The notes under the pieces: model-generated
The model's input: the letters and a program-made list of their open reading frames with translations, nothing else
What the model was told of the DNA's origin: nothing
Database searches by the model: none
From: Methylobacterium sp. Leaf112
GTDB taxonomy: Bacteria > Pseudomonadota > Alphaproteobacteria > Rhizobiales > Beijerinckiaceae
NCBI RefSeq assembly: GCF_001423295.1
Contig: NZ_LMNG01000012.1
Coordinates: 124,728 to 188,727 of the forward strand
DNA: 64,000 bases
Reading direction: 5' to 3'
Translations under genes and position numbers: made by a program
In this document: positions 45,911-54,913 of the stretch, piece after piece
How the letters are laid out: every line of letters starts with the position of its first letter
Numbering within the stretch: position 1 is the first letter of the stretch

Positions 45911-46821
45911 GGCCCCGCGTCACCCGTCTCCTCGGCCTCAGTCGCACGGTGGCGGATCTCGCCCGAACGGAGGCGTTCTACCGCGACGGGCTCGATTTCC
46001 GCCGCCTCGGCCCCGTCGAACGTATCCCGAGCGCCGTACTGGATGCGCTCGGCCTTCCCGAGGCCAGCGGGGGGCGGTTGCGTATGGGGCTTGGGGACCA
46101 GAGCATCGAGTTCCTGGCCTTCGATACGCCCGGTCAGCGCTACCCCATCGGTGCCCTGGCCAACGATCCGTGGTTCCAGCACGCCGCCATCGTGGTCGCG
46201 GACATGAACCGCGCCGTCGCGCGCCTCGACGCCTTCGCACCCGTGCCGATCTCGCGCGGCGGTCCGCAGCGCCTGCCGCCCACCTCCGGAGGCGTCACAG
46301 CCTGGAAGTTTCGCGATCCCGACGGACATCCCCTGGAGCTCCTGGCCTTTCCGGAGGGTGCGGGCGCCCGGCGTTGGGTCGAAGCCCCCGGCCTGTTTCG
46401 CGGCATCGATCATTCCGCCATCACGGTCGCGGACGCGGAATCCGCCATCGCATTCTTCCGCGACGCCCTCGGGCTGCACCTCGACGGACGGAGCCGTAAC
46501 AGCGGGCACGAGCAGGCCGCCCTCGACGGCTTGGACGAGCCCGTGGTCGACGTGATCGCGCTCCGGCCCGACGCGGAGGCGGTGCCGCACGTCGAACTCC
46601 TGCATTACCGCGCGCCCGTTCCCACCGCCGCCCGCCGGCCCTTCACGGCCCGCGACCGGTTCACCTCCCGGCTCCGCTTCGGCCTCCGCGACCTGCCGGC
46701 CCTTCGCGACCGGCTCGCGCGCGACTGGCCGCACGTTCCGCTTCACGCCGCACGCGACGGCAGCGTGATCGGTCTCGCGGGGCCCGACGCCCACGGAATC
46801 CTGCTCATCGCGGAGGGCTGA
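45907..46821 (+). CDS. Two-domain VOC (glyoxalase/dioxygenase fold) protein
   Basis: Protein of 304 residues with two vicinal oxygen chelate modules: residues about 5-155 (LGLSRTVADLARTEAFYRDG, then AWKFRDPDGHPLELLAF) and 165-300 (IDHSAITVADAESAIAFFRDALG). The layout resembles extradiol dioxygenase-like or lyase VOC enzymes. Putative metal ligands are His and Glu of the second and fourth strands. GTG 45907 overlaps the SMP-30 stop by four bases. A hairpin at 46840-46857 probably ends the operon. Confidence 0.85.
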   Translation: MRPRVTRLLGLSRTVADLARTEAFYRDGLDFRRLGPVERIPSAVLDALGLPEASGGRLRMGLGDQSIEFLAFDTPGQRYPIGALANDPWFQHAAIVVADMNRAVARLDAFAPVPISRGGPQRLPPTSGGVTAWKFRDPDGHPLELLAFPEGAGARRWVEAPGLFRGIDHSAITVADAESAIAFFRDALGLHLDGRSRNSGHEQAALDGLDEPVVDVIALRPDAEAVPHVELLHYRAPVPTAARRPFTARDRFTSRLRFGLRDLPALRDRLARDWPHVPLHAARDGSVIGLAGPDAHGILLIAEG

Positions 46822-46839
46822 GGCTGCCCCACATCACAT

Positions 46840-46857
46840 GAGCCCCGTGCAGGGCTC
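46840..46857 (+). terminator. Hairpin after the VOC gene
   Basis: GAGCCC-CGTGCA-GGGCTC, a 6-bp stem 18 bases after the stop, without a T tract. A weak candidate for the operon end. Confidence 0.45.
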
Positions 46858-46999
46858 GGCCTTGACGCGCCCGGCCCCACGCGTCCAATGCCCGGCTTCG
46901 GAGTCCCTCGCGGAACTCCTCGGGGCTACCCGCCCCAATCCGGGCCCGTGAGGGGCCGCGGGAGGTCCGCGAGAGCCGCTCAGATCGGGACGCCCGCCG

Positions 47000-47878
47000 A
47001 TGCCACCGCTCCTCGCCCTGCCGTTTCCCGCCATCGATCCGGTGGCGGTGGCCATCGGGCCGCTCACCATCAAGTGGTACGCGCTATCCTACATCGCGGG
47101 CCTGCTTGGCGGCTGGTTCTACGCCCGCCGGCTCGTGGCCATCGACCGGCTCTGGGGGGCCGGCAAGCGGCCGAGCCTCGACGACATCGACGATCTCATC
47201 GTCTGGGTGGCGCTCGGCGTCGTACTCGGCGGGCGCATCGGCTACGTGCTGTTCTACAACCTGCCCCTCTACCTGAACGACCCCCTGGAGATCCTCGCCA
47301 TCCGCAACGGCGGCATGTCGTTCCATGGCGGGTTCCTCGGGGCGGTGCTGGCCATGGGTCTGTTCGCGCGCTCGCGGAATCTTGCGCCCTTCAACCTGTT
47401 CGATCTCGCCGCCGTCACCGTCCCCATCGGGCTGTTCTTCGGCCGCATCGCGAATTTCGTGAACGGCGAGCTGTGGGGCCGTATCGCCCCGGACTTCGAT
47501 TATGCCGTGGTGTTTCCCTCCGGCGGCCTTCTGCCCCGCCACCCGAGTCAGCTCTACGAGGCGGCCACGGAAGGCGCCCTGCTGTTCGGGGTGATGGCTG
47601 TGGCGGTACGGGTGTTCGGCTTCCGCAGGCCGGGGCTTCTCAGCGGGATCTTCGTCCTCGGCTACGCCCTCGCCCGGACGTTCTGCGAGTTCTTCCGCGA
47701 GCCCGACCGGCAGCTCGGCTACCTCTTCGGCACCGAGGGCTGGCGCACCGGCGGAATCACCATGGGGATGCTGCTCTGCGTGCCCATGGCGCTGGTCGGC
47801 ATCGCCACCATTCTGCTCGCCGCCCGTGGCGTGACCGCACCGCGGGAATCCGTTTCCAAGCGGCCCGATCCGACGTGA
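47000..47878 (+). CDS. lgt: Prolipoprotein diacylglyceryl transferase
   Basis: Inner-membrane enzyme that puts diacylglycerol on the lipobox Cys, the first step of lipoprotein maturation. The 292-residue protein has seven hydrophobic segments, GGMSFHGGFLGA (residues 104-115), the signature GRIANFVNGELWGR (148-161) with essential Arg149, and the periplasmic RHPSQLYEA motif. ATG 47000. The stop overlaps the following methyltransferase gene by four bases (GTGA). Together with lnt at 30.8 kb, two of three lipoprotein enzymes are in this window. Confidence 0.96.
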   Translation: MPPLLALPFPAIDPVAVAIGPLTIKWYALSYIAGLLGGWFYARRLVAIDRLWGAGKRPSLDDIDDLIVWVALGVVLGGRIGYVLFYNLPLYLNDPLEILAIRNGGMSFHGGFLGAVLAMGLFARSRNLAPFNLFDLAAVTVPIGLFFGRIANFVNGELWGRIAPDFDYAVVFPSGGLLPRHPSQLYEAATEGALLFGVMAVAVRVFGFRRPGLLSGIFVLGYALARTFCEFFREPDRQLGYLFGTEGWRTGGITMGMLLCVPMALVGIATILLAARGVTAPRESVSKRPDPT

Positions 47879-48957
47879 CGACGCCGCTCTTCGCAATTCT
47901 GCGCGACGAGATCCTCGCCACGGGGCCGATGCCGCTGGCGCGCTACATGGACGTCTGCCTCAGCCATCCGGTCCATGGCTATTATCGCACGCGCGATCCC
48001 CTCGGCGCGGCCGGGGATTTCACCACCGCGCCGGAAATCTCGCAGATGTTCGGCGAACTCGTCGGCATCTGGATCGCCGCCACCTGGGGTGCCCTCGGCG
48101 CGCCCGCCGACCTCGCACTGGTGGAACTCGGCCCCGGGCGCGGCACCCTGATGCAGGACGCGCTCCGGGCCCTCGCCCGCGCCGCCCCGGATCTTCGCCC
48201 CCACCTCCACCTCGTCGAGACGAGTCCGGTGTTGCGGGCGGCGCAGGCCGAACGTCTCGCCGCCGTCCGGCCGACCTGGCACGAGACGGTGGAGACCGTG
48301 CCGCCGGGGCCCGCCCTGGTGGTGGCCAACGAATTCTTCGACGCCCTGCCGGTGCGCCAGTTCCAGCGTACGGAGCGTGGCTGGTTCGAGCGCTGCATCG
48401 GCCTGACACCCGAGGGGGAGCGCCTCGCCTTCGGGCTCGGCGCGGAGCCCGATCCGCGCATCGTGCATCAAGCCCCTGTCGGCGTGATCCTCACCCTGCC
48501 GGGCGCCGCCCTCGACACCGTCCGCATCCTCGCCCGGCGCCTCGTGCGCGACCGGGGCGCCCTGCTGTCCATTGATTACGGTCATACGCAGCCGGCCTTC
48601 GGCGATTCGCTCCAGGCGGTGGCGCAGCACCGCTTCGTCGATCCCCTGGCGGCACCGGGGGAAGCCGACCTCACCACTCACGTGGATTTCTCCGCCCTGG
48701 CTCGGGCCGCCTCGGCCGAAGGCGCCCGGGTGCACGGACCGGTCGACCAGCGTGATTTCCTCCAGGCCCTTGGCCTCGGCGCGCGTGCCGAGCGCCTGGG
48801 AGCCGGCGCAACGCCGCAGCAGGCGGTTCGGATCGCCGCAGCCGTCTCGCGCCTCACCGATCCGGCCCGGCGCGGCATGGGCAGCCTGTTCAAGGCGATG
48901 GCGGTCTCCGATCCCGCCTTGGCCGCCCTGCCCGGACTTCCGACGCCCGACCGTTGA
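47875..48957 (+). CDS. SAM methyltransferase, NDUFAF7/MidA family
   Basis: Bacterial relative of mitochondrial NDUFAF7, which symmetrically dimethylates an Arg of complex I subunit NDUFS2. The 360-residue protein shows YMDVCLSHPVHGYYRTRDPLG, GDFTTAPEISQMFGEL, the SAM loop LVELGPGRGTLMQD and NEFFDALPVRQF, all diagnostic. GTG 47875 overlaps the lgt stop. The lgt-midA pairing is common in alphaproteobacteria. In the bacterium the substrate is inferred to be NuoD. Confidence 0.92.
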   Translation: MTTPLFAILRDEILATGPMPLARYMDVCLSHPVHGYYRTRDPLGAAGDFTTAPEISQMFGELVGIWIAATWGALGAPADLALVELGPGRGTLMQDALRALARAAPDLRPHLHLVETSPVLRAAQAERLAAVRPTWHETVETVPPGPALVVANEFFDALPVRQFQRTERGWFERCIGLTPEGERLAFGLGAEPDPRIVHQAPVGVILTLPGAALDTVRILARRLVRDRGALLSIDYGHTQPAFGDSLQAVAQHRFVDPLAAPGEADLTTHVDFSALARAASAEGARVHGPVDQRDFLQALGLGARAERLGAGATPQQAVRIAAAVSRLTDPARRGMGSLFKAMAVSDPALAALPGLPTPDR

Positions 48958-49103
48958 CGCCCGCGTCCGAGGCCGCGGCTTCGCGAACCCTGCGTTTCCG
49001 GCAGCCGCCCGCCACCGTCGGATGTGATCAAGCCCCGCCTTGCAGGGACGGTAACCCGCGCTTCACCGATCCGTACGGCCGGGCTGGGAGGGAGATCGCA
49101 CGA

Positions 49104-49123
49104 CGCCCGGGTGGCCCCGGGCG
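49104..49123. terminator. Hairpin between convergent genes
   Basis: CGCCCGGG-TGGC-CCCGGGCG, an 8-bp perfect stem 23 bases after the serA stop on the minus strand. It lacks a T tract. Confidence 0.5.
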
Positions 49124-49145
49124 CCGCGCGTCCACCGAGCCCGTT

Positions 49146-50738
49146 TCAGAAACTCACGGCGCGAACCCGGCGCACCTGCGGGATCGCGTCGATCTGCTTC
49201 AGCACCGCATCCGACACCGGCGCATCCACGGCGCACAGGCAGATGGCGCTGCCACCTTCCTCCTCGCGGCCAAGGTTGAACGTCGCCACGTTGACGTTCG
49301 CTTCGCCCAGGATGCTGCCCAGCCGCCCGATGAAGCCCGGCTTGTCGTGATTGCGCACGTAGAGCATGTGGCGCGCGAAGGCCGCGTCGATGGCGATGGA
49401 GCGGATCTCGATCACCCGGGGCTTGCCGTCGTGGAACACGGTCCCGGCCGCGTCGCGCGGCATGTCCTCGGCGTCGACAGTGATGCGGATCACCGATTCG
49501 AAATCCGTGACCGCGCCCTCGCGCTTGATCTCGTCGACGACGATCCCCCGCTCCCGGGCGAGCGCCGGGGCCGACACCATGTTGATGTCCTGCAGGAACG
49601 GCCGCAGCACACCCGTGATGGCGGCGGAGGTCAGCGCACGGGTGTTCATGGAGGCCACCGCCCCCTCGTAGATGATGCGGATGCCCTTGATCGGCGCCTC
49701 CGTGAGCTGCCCGAGGAACGAGCCGAGCTTTTCGGCGAGGGCCACGAACGGCTTCAGGCGCGGCGCCTCGTCGGCGGAGATGGAGGGGAAGTTGATGGCG
49801 TTGGTGATGGCGCCCTGGAGCAGGTAGTCGGACATCTGCTCGGCCACCTGCAGGGCGACGTTCTCCTGGGCCTCGTTGGTGGAGGCGCCGAGATGCGGCG
49901 TGCAGATGACGTTCGGATGCCCGAACAGCGGGTTCTGCTTGGCGGGTTCGGTGACGAACACGTCGAGGGCCGCGCCGGCGACATGACCGGAATCGAGGGC
50001 GGCCCGCAGGGCGACCTCGTCGACGAGGCCGCCGCGTGCGCAGTTGACGATCCGCACGCCGCGCTTGGTCTTGGCGATGGCCTCGGCCGACAGGATGTTG
50101 CGGGTCTTGTCCGTCATCGGCACGTGCAGGGTGATGATGTCGGCCCGGGCCAGCAGGGCGTCGAGCTCGACTTTCTCGACGCCGAGCTCCACGGCACGCT
50201 CCGGCGACAGGTAGGGATCGTACGCCACCACCTTGAGCTTGAGGCCGATGGCCCGGTCGGCCACGATGGCCCCGATGTTGCCGCAGCCGATGATGCCCAG
50301 GGTCTTGGCCGTCAGCTCCACGCCCATGAAGCGGTTCTTCTCCCACTTGCCGGCCTGGGTCGAGGCGTCGGCCTGGGGCAGCTGGCGGGCCAGGGCGAAC
50401 ATCAGCGCGATGGCGTGCTCGGCCGTCGTGATGGAATTGCCGAAGGGCGTGTTCATCACGATGATGCCGCGGGCGGTCGCCGCCGCCACGTCGACATTGT
50501 CGACGCCGATGCCGGCCCGGCCGATCACCTTGAGGCGACCCGCCTCGGCGATGACCTTGCTGGTGACCTTGGAGGCCGAGCGGATGGCGAGCCCGTCGTA
50601 ATGGCCGATGATCGCCGTGAAGGCGTCCTTGTCCTTGCCGAGGTCGGGAATGAAGTCGACGTCGATGCCGCGGTCGCGAAAGATCTGCACGGCCGCATCG
50701 GAGAGAGCGTCGGAAATGAGCACCTTGGGAGCAGCCAT
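49146..50738 (-). CDS. serA: D-3-phosphoglycerate dehydrogenase
   Basis: First enzyme of phosphorylated serine synthesis. The 530-residue long form has the substrate domain, the NAD domain with IGCGNIG (150-156), NCARGGLVDE, and the catalytic His in TPHLGASTNEAQENVA, then an intervening domain and a C-terminal ACT domain (VNVATFNLGREEEGG) for serine feedback. serC lies upstream on the same strand, with 296 bases including a palindromic repeat between them, so they are either separately driven or linked through it. Confidence 0.97.
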   Translation of the reverse strand: MAAPKVLISDALSDAAVQIFRDRGIDVDFIPDLGKDKDAFTAIIGHYDGLAIRSASKVTSKVIAEAGRLKVIGRAGIGVDNVDVAAATARGIIVMNTPFGNSITTAEHAIALMFALARQLPQADASTQAGKWEKNRFMGVELTAKTLGIIGCGNIGAIVADRAIGLKLKVVAYDPYLSPERAVELGVEKVELDALLARADIITLHVPMTDKTRNILSAEAIAKTKRGVRIVNCARGGLVDEVALRAALDSGHVAGAALDVFVTEPAKQNPLFGHPNVICTPHLGASTNEAQENVALQVAEQMSDYLLQGAITNAINFPSISADEAPRLKPFVALAEKLGSFLGQLTEAPIKGIRIIYEGAVASMNTRALTSAAITGVLRPFLQDINMVSAPALARERGIVVDEIKREGAVTDFESVIRITVDAEDMPRDAAGTVFHDGKPRVIEIRSIAIDAAFARHMLYVRNHDKPGFIGRLGSILGEANVNVATFNLGREEEGGSAICLCAVDAPVSDAVLKQIDAIPQVRRVRAVSF

Positions 50739-51034
50739 GATGGCCTCCGGGTTCTAGGAAAAGGGATTTTGGGGTTTGGCGCAGGGCACCTCGCCCCTTT
50801 CCTGCGGATGACCGTTTTCACACGGATCGCGGGCAGCGCGGGCCCCCACACATTCCAGGAGAGGGACAGGGTGAGGTGTGTGACCTTTTCGGATGGTTCG
50901 CACACCTCACCCCAACCCTCTCCTTCCAGGAGAGGGGGCCGGCCGCGCCTTTCATGAACCCCTTCGGGCCTTCAGAACGGCGACGGTGCGGGTGTACGAA
51001 TCCGGCATCCTCCCCCGCAGAGGGGGGGGCGGCC
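50739..51034. other. Spacer between serC and serA with inverted repeat
   Basis: This 296-base stretch between two genes of one pathway holds a long inverted repeat (50857-50924). The serA promoter probably lies in the part nearest 50739, where AAAAGGGATTTTGGGG-like sequence is less GC-rich. No small gene seen. Confidence 0.55.
50857..50924. repeat. Imperfect inverted repeat (REP-like)
   Basis: Arm AGGAGAGGG-ACA-GGGTGAGGTGTG (50857-50880) pairs with CACACCTCACCCCAACCCTCTCCT (50901-50924) over about 24 bp with few mismatches; the loop is about 20 bases. A third partial copy, CCAGGAGAGGG, follows at once (50926-50936). Confidence 0.8.
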
Positions 51035-52201
51035 CTACGCGGCCTGCGCGAGCTTCGCCTTCTCGGCGGCGAACGCCCAGTCGAGCCACGGCATCAGCGC
51101 TTCGAGGTCCGAGGCCTCCACCGTGCCACCGCACCAGATGCGCAGGCCCGCCGGGGCATCGCGATAGGCGCCGATGTCGTAGGCGATGCCCTCGCGGTCG
51201 AGGGTGTCGGCGATCCCCTTGGCCACGGCCTCGACGGCCTTTTCACCCTTCGCCAGCACGTCCGGATCGGTGATCACGAGGCACACGCCGGTGTTGGTGT
51301 AGGTGGCGGCATCGGCGGCGAGATGGCCGATCCATGGGGTGCGGGCGACCCAGTCGTGGACCACCTTCGCGTTGGCGTCGGCACGGGCGAAGAGCGCCTC
51401 GAGGCCGCCGATGCTCTTGGCCCAGTTCAGCGTGTCGAGGTAATCCTCCACTGCCAGCATCGAGGGCGTGTTGATGGTGTCGCCCTTGAAGATGCCCTCG
51501 ATGAGCTTGCCGTCCTTGGCCATGCGGAAGACCTTCGGCACGGGCCAGGCCGGCGTATTGCCCTCGATGCGCGCGACGGCACGGGGCGAGAGCACGATCA
51601 TGCCGTGCGCGGCCTCGCCGCCCATGACTTTCTGCCAGGAGAAGGTCACGACATCGAGCTTGTCCCAGGCGAGCGGCATGGCGAAGGCGGCCGAGGTGGC
51701 GTCGCAGATGGTGACGCCCTCGCGGTCGGCCGCGATCCAGTCGCCGTCGGGCACGCGGACGCCGGCGGCGGTGCCGTTCCAGGTGAAGATCACGTCGTTG
51801 TGCCGGGTATCGACGGCGGACAGATCCGGCAGGATGCCGTAATCCCCCACATGGACCTTCGGAGAAATCTTGAGTTCCTTGAGGGCGTCCGTGACCCATT
51901 CGAGGCCGAACGCCTCCCAGGCCACGACCTCGACGGTGCGCGTCCCCAGCATCGACCACATGGCCATCTCGACGGCACCGGTGTCGGAAGCCGGAACGAT
52001 GCCGATGCGGTAATCGGCCGGCACCTGCAGCACGGTGCGGGTGAGGTCGATGGCTTCCTTGAGCTTGGCCTTGCCGATCACCGAGCGGTGGGAGCGCCCG
52101 AGGGCGGCGCCTTCGAGGGCCTGGAGGCTCCAGCCGGGGCGCTTGGTGCAGGGACCGGACGAGAAATTCGGCACGCGGGGGCGCGTGGTGGGTCGGCTCA
52201 T
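51035..52201 (-). CDS. serC: Phosphoserine aminotransferase
   Basis: PLP enzyme that converts phosphohydroxypyruvate to phosphoserine. The 388-residue form begins [18 protein letters not shown], the start of the alphaproteobacterial/archaeal subgroup. PLP Lys191 is in [31 protein letters not shown] binds cofactor. ATG 52201 is chosen because AAGGA sits eight bases upstream; the frame also allows ATG 52210. Upstream of serA on the same strand. Confidence 0.95.
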   Translation of the reverse strand: MSRPTTRPRVPNFSSGPCTKRPGWSLQALEGAALGRSHRSVIGKAKLKEAIDLTRTVLQVPADYRIGIVPASDTGAVEMAMWSMLGTRTVEVVAWEAFGLEWVTDALKELKISPKVHVGDYGILPDLSAVDTRHNDVIFTWNGTAAGVRVPDGDWIAADREGVTICDATSAAFAMPLAWDKLDVVTFSWQKVMGGEAAHGMIVLSPRAVARIEGNTPAWPVPKVFRMAKDGKLIEGIFKGDTINTPSMLAVEDYLDTLNWAKSIGGLEALFARADANAKVVHDWVARTPWIGHLAADAATYTNTGVCLVITDPDVLAKGEKAVEAVAKGIADTLDREGIAYDIGAYRDAPAGLRIWCGGTVEASDLEALMPWLDWAFAAEKAKLAQAA

Positions 52202-52374
52202 GGTGGTCATCCTTACAGATGAAAGCTCCTCGTTGGGGAGGAGTGGCCCGCCCGGAGCAGTGAACCGCGCGCGGCGTCGGGGCAAGTTTCTTTTTATGAA
52301 ACTCAGTTGGCTTTCGATAAAAGCCGTTTGAGGCAGCCTACAGACGGCTTATTCGCCCCACCATGACTTGTGTC

Positions 52375-53142
52375 TCACCGCTCGGACGGGTCGAGCAGGT
52401 CCGGCCGGCGTTCGCGGGTGAGGCGGAGGGCCTCCTCGCCGCGCCAGCGCGCGATGGCACCGTGATTGCCGCCGGTGAGCACGTCCGGGATGGTTCGCCC
52501 CTCCCAGTCCCGGGGCCGGGTGTAGTGCGGGTATTCGAGGCGCCCGCCCTCGAAGCTCTCCTCGACGCCCGAGGCTAGCTTGCCCATGACGCCGGGGAGC
52601 AGGCGCACGCAGGCATCGAGCAGGGTCAGGGCTGCGATTTCGCCGCCGGACAGGATGTAGTCGCCGATGGAGACCTCCTCCAGGCCGCGTCCGGCGATGA
52701 CCCGCTCGTCGACGCCCTCGAACCGGCCGCAGACGACGACGACGCCCGGCCCCGCGCTCAGGGCGCGCACGCGGGCTTGGGTCAGGGGTTTTCCGCGCGG
52801 GCTCATGAGCAGGCGCGGGCGCGGATCGTCCCCCGGGGCCGCCGCGTCGAGGGCCGCCGCCAGCACGTCGCAGCGCAGCACCATGCCGGCCCCGCCCCCG
52901 GCGGGGGTGTCGTCCACGGCGCGGTGGCGGCCGAGGCCGTGCTCGCGAATCTGGCGAGCCTCCAGGGTCCAGGTGCCCCGCGCCAGGGCTTCGCCCGAGA
53001 GGGAATGGCCCAGCGGCCCGGGAAACATCTCGGGGTAGAGGGTGAGGAGGGTGGCGCGCCAGGCCGTGCGGTCTTGAGCCGTGCTGTCTTGGTCTGCGGG
53101 GTCCTGAGTCGTGCTGTCTTGAGCAGTGCGGTCTTGAGTCAT
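52375..53142 (-). CDS. trmD: tRNA (guanine-37-N1)-methyltransferase
   Basis: TrmD adds the m1G37 methyl group that prevents frameshifting. The 255-residue protein contains the knotted SAM site ([20 protein letters not shown]), the [16 protein letters not shown] segment, and [19 protein letters not shown]. The normal start would be close to [15 protein letters not shown]; here the preceding 26 residues are five copies of a xQDxx pentapeptide (53065-53139). ATG 53142 is the only start that is not inside the array. It is cut off from rimM/rpsP by two unrelated plus-strand genes, and rplS is not adjacent. Confidence 0.93.
   Translation of the reverse strand: MTQDRTAQDSTTQDPADQDSTAQDRTAWRATLLTLYPEMFPGPLGHSLSGEALARGTWTLEARQIREHGLGRHRAVDDTPAGGGAGMVLRCDVLAAALDAAAPGDDPRPRLLMSPRGKPLTQARVRALSAGPGVVVVCGRFEGVDERVIAGRGLEEVSIGDYILSGGEIAALTLLDACVRLLPGVMGKLASGVEESFEGGRLEYPHYTRPRDWEGRTIPDVLTGGNHGAIARWRGEEALRLTRERRPDLLDPSER
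53065..53139 (-). repeat. Five tandem 15-bp units encoding the TrmD N-terminus
   Basis: Residues 2-26 of TrmD read [25 protein letters not shown]. At DNA level the units share a CAAGAC/CAGGAC core every 15 bases with point differences, so the array is in frame and variable in unit sequence. Confidence 0.9.
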
Positions 53143-53224
53143 GATGCTCCATGACGCGGGCTGGGGCGGCGGGTCAACGCACGACGGGCGGGCACCTTTG
53201 CCGGCCGGGGCCGGTTGTCCCGGC

Positions 53225-53971
53225 ATGATGCGCTTCGCTCCGCTTGCCGCCGCTCTCCTCGGCCTCCTTCCCGTGCCGGCGCACGCCGCCGAGCCCCTCG
53301 GGCCGCCGGGTCTCCCGGCCGCCGCCTTCCCGAAACCCGACCGGCCGGTGGCGGAGATCATCGCGCCGCTCTGGGCCCAGGAAGGGCAGCGCGACCGGGT
53401 CGACGAGGTCGGGCAGGTCGCGCGCCTCATGGGGATCGGGCCGGGCCAGACCGTGGCCGATATCGGTGCGGGCAGCGGCTACTACACCGTGCGGCTTGCG
53501 ACGCGGGTCGGCCCGCAGGGCCGCGTGCTCGCCGAGGACGTGACCCCGGATTACCTCGCGGGCCTCGAACGCCGCGTGGCGACGCTCCCCAACGTCACGG
53601 TGGTGCGGGGCGAGGCGCACGACCCCCGTCTGCCCCCGGTCTCCGTCGATGCCGCGGTTCTCGTTCACATGTACCACGAGATCACCCAGCCCTTCGGCCT
53701 GCTGCACAATCTGGCGGCGGCGATGAAGCCCGGCGGCCGGGTCGGCATCGTCGACGCCGACGCGATTCCCTCCCGCCACGGCACGCCGCCGGCCCTGCTG
53801 CGCTGCGAACTCGCCGCCGCGGGCTACCGGGAGACCGGCTTGCAGGTTCTCGACGGGGGCGTCGGCTACCTGGCGATCTTCGCGGCCCCCGCCGCCGCGG
53901 ACCGGCCGGAGCCCGCCGCGATCCGGCCCTGCCGGGACACGGCGACCCGCACCGCCCCGACGCCGCGCTGA
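53225..53971 (+). CDS. Exported class I SAM methyltransferase-like protein
   Basis: Protein of 248 residues with a methyltransferase fold and a clear signal peptide: [21 protein letters not shown], cleavage expected after Ala21. The SAM loop [11 protein letters not shown] (77-87) and the following [14 protein letters not shown] and [10 protein letters not shown] strands are intact, so it could bind SAM, although SAM is not known to be in the periplasm. Predicted methyltransferases with signal peptides exist as a family of unknown role. It interrupts the trmD-rimM neighbourhood. ATG 53228 is an equal start. Confidence 0.82.
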   Translation: MMRFAPLAAALLGLLPVPAHAAEPLGPPGLPAAAFPKPDRPVAEIIAPLWAQEGQRDRVDEVGQVARLMGIGPGQTVADIGAGSGYYTVRLATRVGPQGRVLAEDVTPDYLAGLERRVATLPNVTVVRGEAHDPRLPPVSVDAAVLVHMYHEITQPFGLLHNLAAAMKPGGRVGIVDADAIPSRHGTPPALLRCELAAAGYRETGLQVLDGGVGYLAIFAAPAAADRPEPAAIRPCRDTATRTAPTPR

Positions 53972-54040
53972 GGGCGGTTCACCCTTCGGTAGCGGGCTTG
54001 GCGCTACGGTCCCGACGAACTTTTCGACGGGAGGCGCGGC

Positions 54041-54829
54041 GTGATCCTCGGCCTGTGGCTCGACTTTCCGGTCTGGCTGATCTTCACCAGCCTGGGCGGT
54101 GTCTTCGCGGGAGCCACCGGGCTCCTCGTGCTCCTGACCAACTCGCGCCGGACCCGGCCAATCCTGTTGCGCCTCGGCACCGGCATGGTGCCGGCCTATT
54201 TCACCGCGATCTCGGTGCTGCTCGCCCTGCTCACGGGTACCGTCGCCAACGATGCGTGGGAGCGCCAGCGTCAGGCGGGGCGGGTGGTGCAGAACGAGCG
54301 CTCGAACCTCCTGGCAGCCCACGATCTCAGCCTCGCCACGGTGTCGGACATGAGCGAGATCCGCGCCGCCCTCGTGACCTACGCCAACGCCCTGATCCTG
54401 GACGAATGGCCGAAGATGACGGACGGGCTGTCGTCGCCCGTGGCGGGGGCCGCCCTGGGTCGCCTGATGGCGGTGTCGGCCGACCCCAAGCACGAGGCGG
54501 CGGGCCGGGCCGCCCATGCCCTCCTGCTCGACGCCGTGATGAACCTGCGTACGGCCCGGGGTGAACGCCTCGCGCTCAGCGACGCCCAGGGGGATCAATC
54601 GAAATGGCTGACCCTGATGGTTCTGGCCGGGCTGACCCTCGTCGCCATCGGCCTCGTCCACCTCGAACGCCCCGTGGCGCAGGCGACGACGCTCATCATG
54701 TTCTCCATCGCCATGGTTACGACTTTGGGGGTCGTCGCCCTACACGAGCGCCCGTTCGACGGCCCCATGGCGCGGGGCTCGGCGCCCATCGAGCGGGCGC
54801 GGGCGGTGATGATCGAGGGGCGGGGTTAG
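54041..54829 (+). CDS. Bestrophin-like (DUF4239) membrane protein
   Basis: Membrane protein of 262 residues: two helices near the N-terminus (about 8-32 and 47-68), a cytoplasmic or periplasmic helical region (70-180, beginning ANDAWERQRQAGRVVQNERSNL) and two more helices (about 187-207 and 212-232). The order and the NERSNLLAAHDL phrase fit the DUF4239 bestrophin-like family, whose function is unknown. GTG 54041. It follows the exported methyltransferase by 69 bases on the same strand. Confidence 0.75.
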   Translation: MILGLWLDFPVWLIFTSLGGVFAGATGLLVLLTNSRRTRPILLRLGTGMVPAYFTAISVLLALLTGTVANDAWERQRQAGRVVQNERSNLLAAHDLSLATVSDMSEIRAALVTYANALILDEWPKMTDGLSSPVAGAALGRLMAVSADPKHEAAGRAAHALLLDAVMNLRTARGERLALSDAQGDQSKWLTLMVLAGLTLVAIGLVHLERPVAQATTLIMFSIAMVTTLGVVALHERPFDGPMARGSAPIERARAVMIEGRG

Positions 54830-54913
54830 GGCGGGCGCCTCAGGGCTGGTGTGCCCGTCGCGATGTTGTTCGCGCTGTCCTGCCCTTCATCGAAGGACCA
54901 GGAACAGAGTGGC

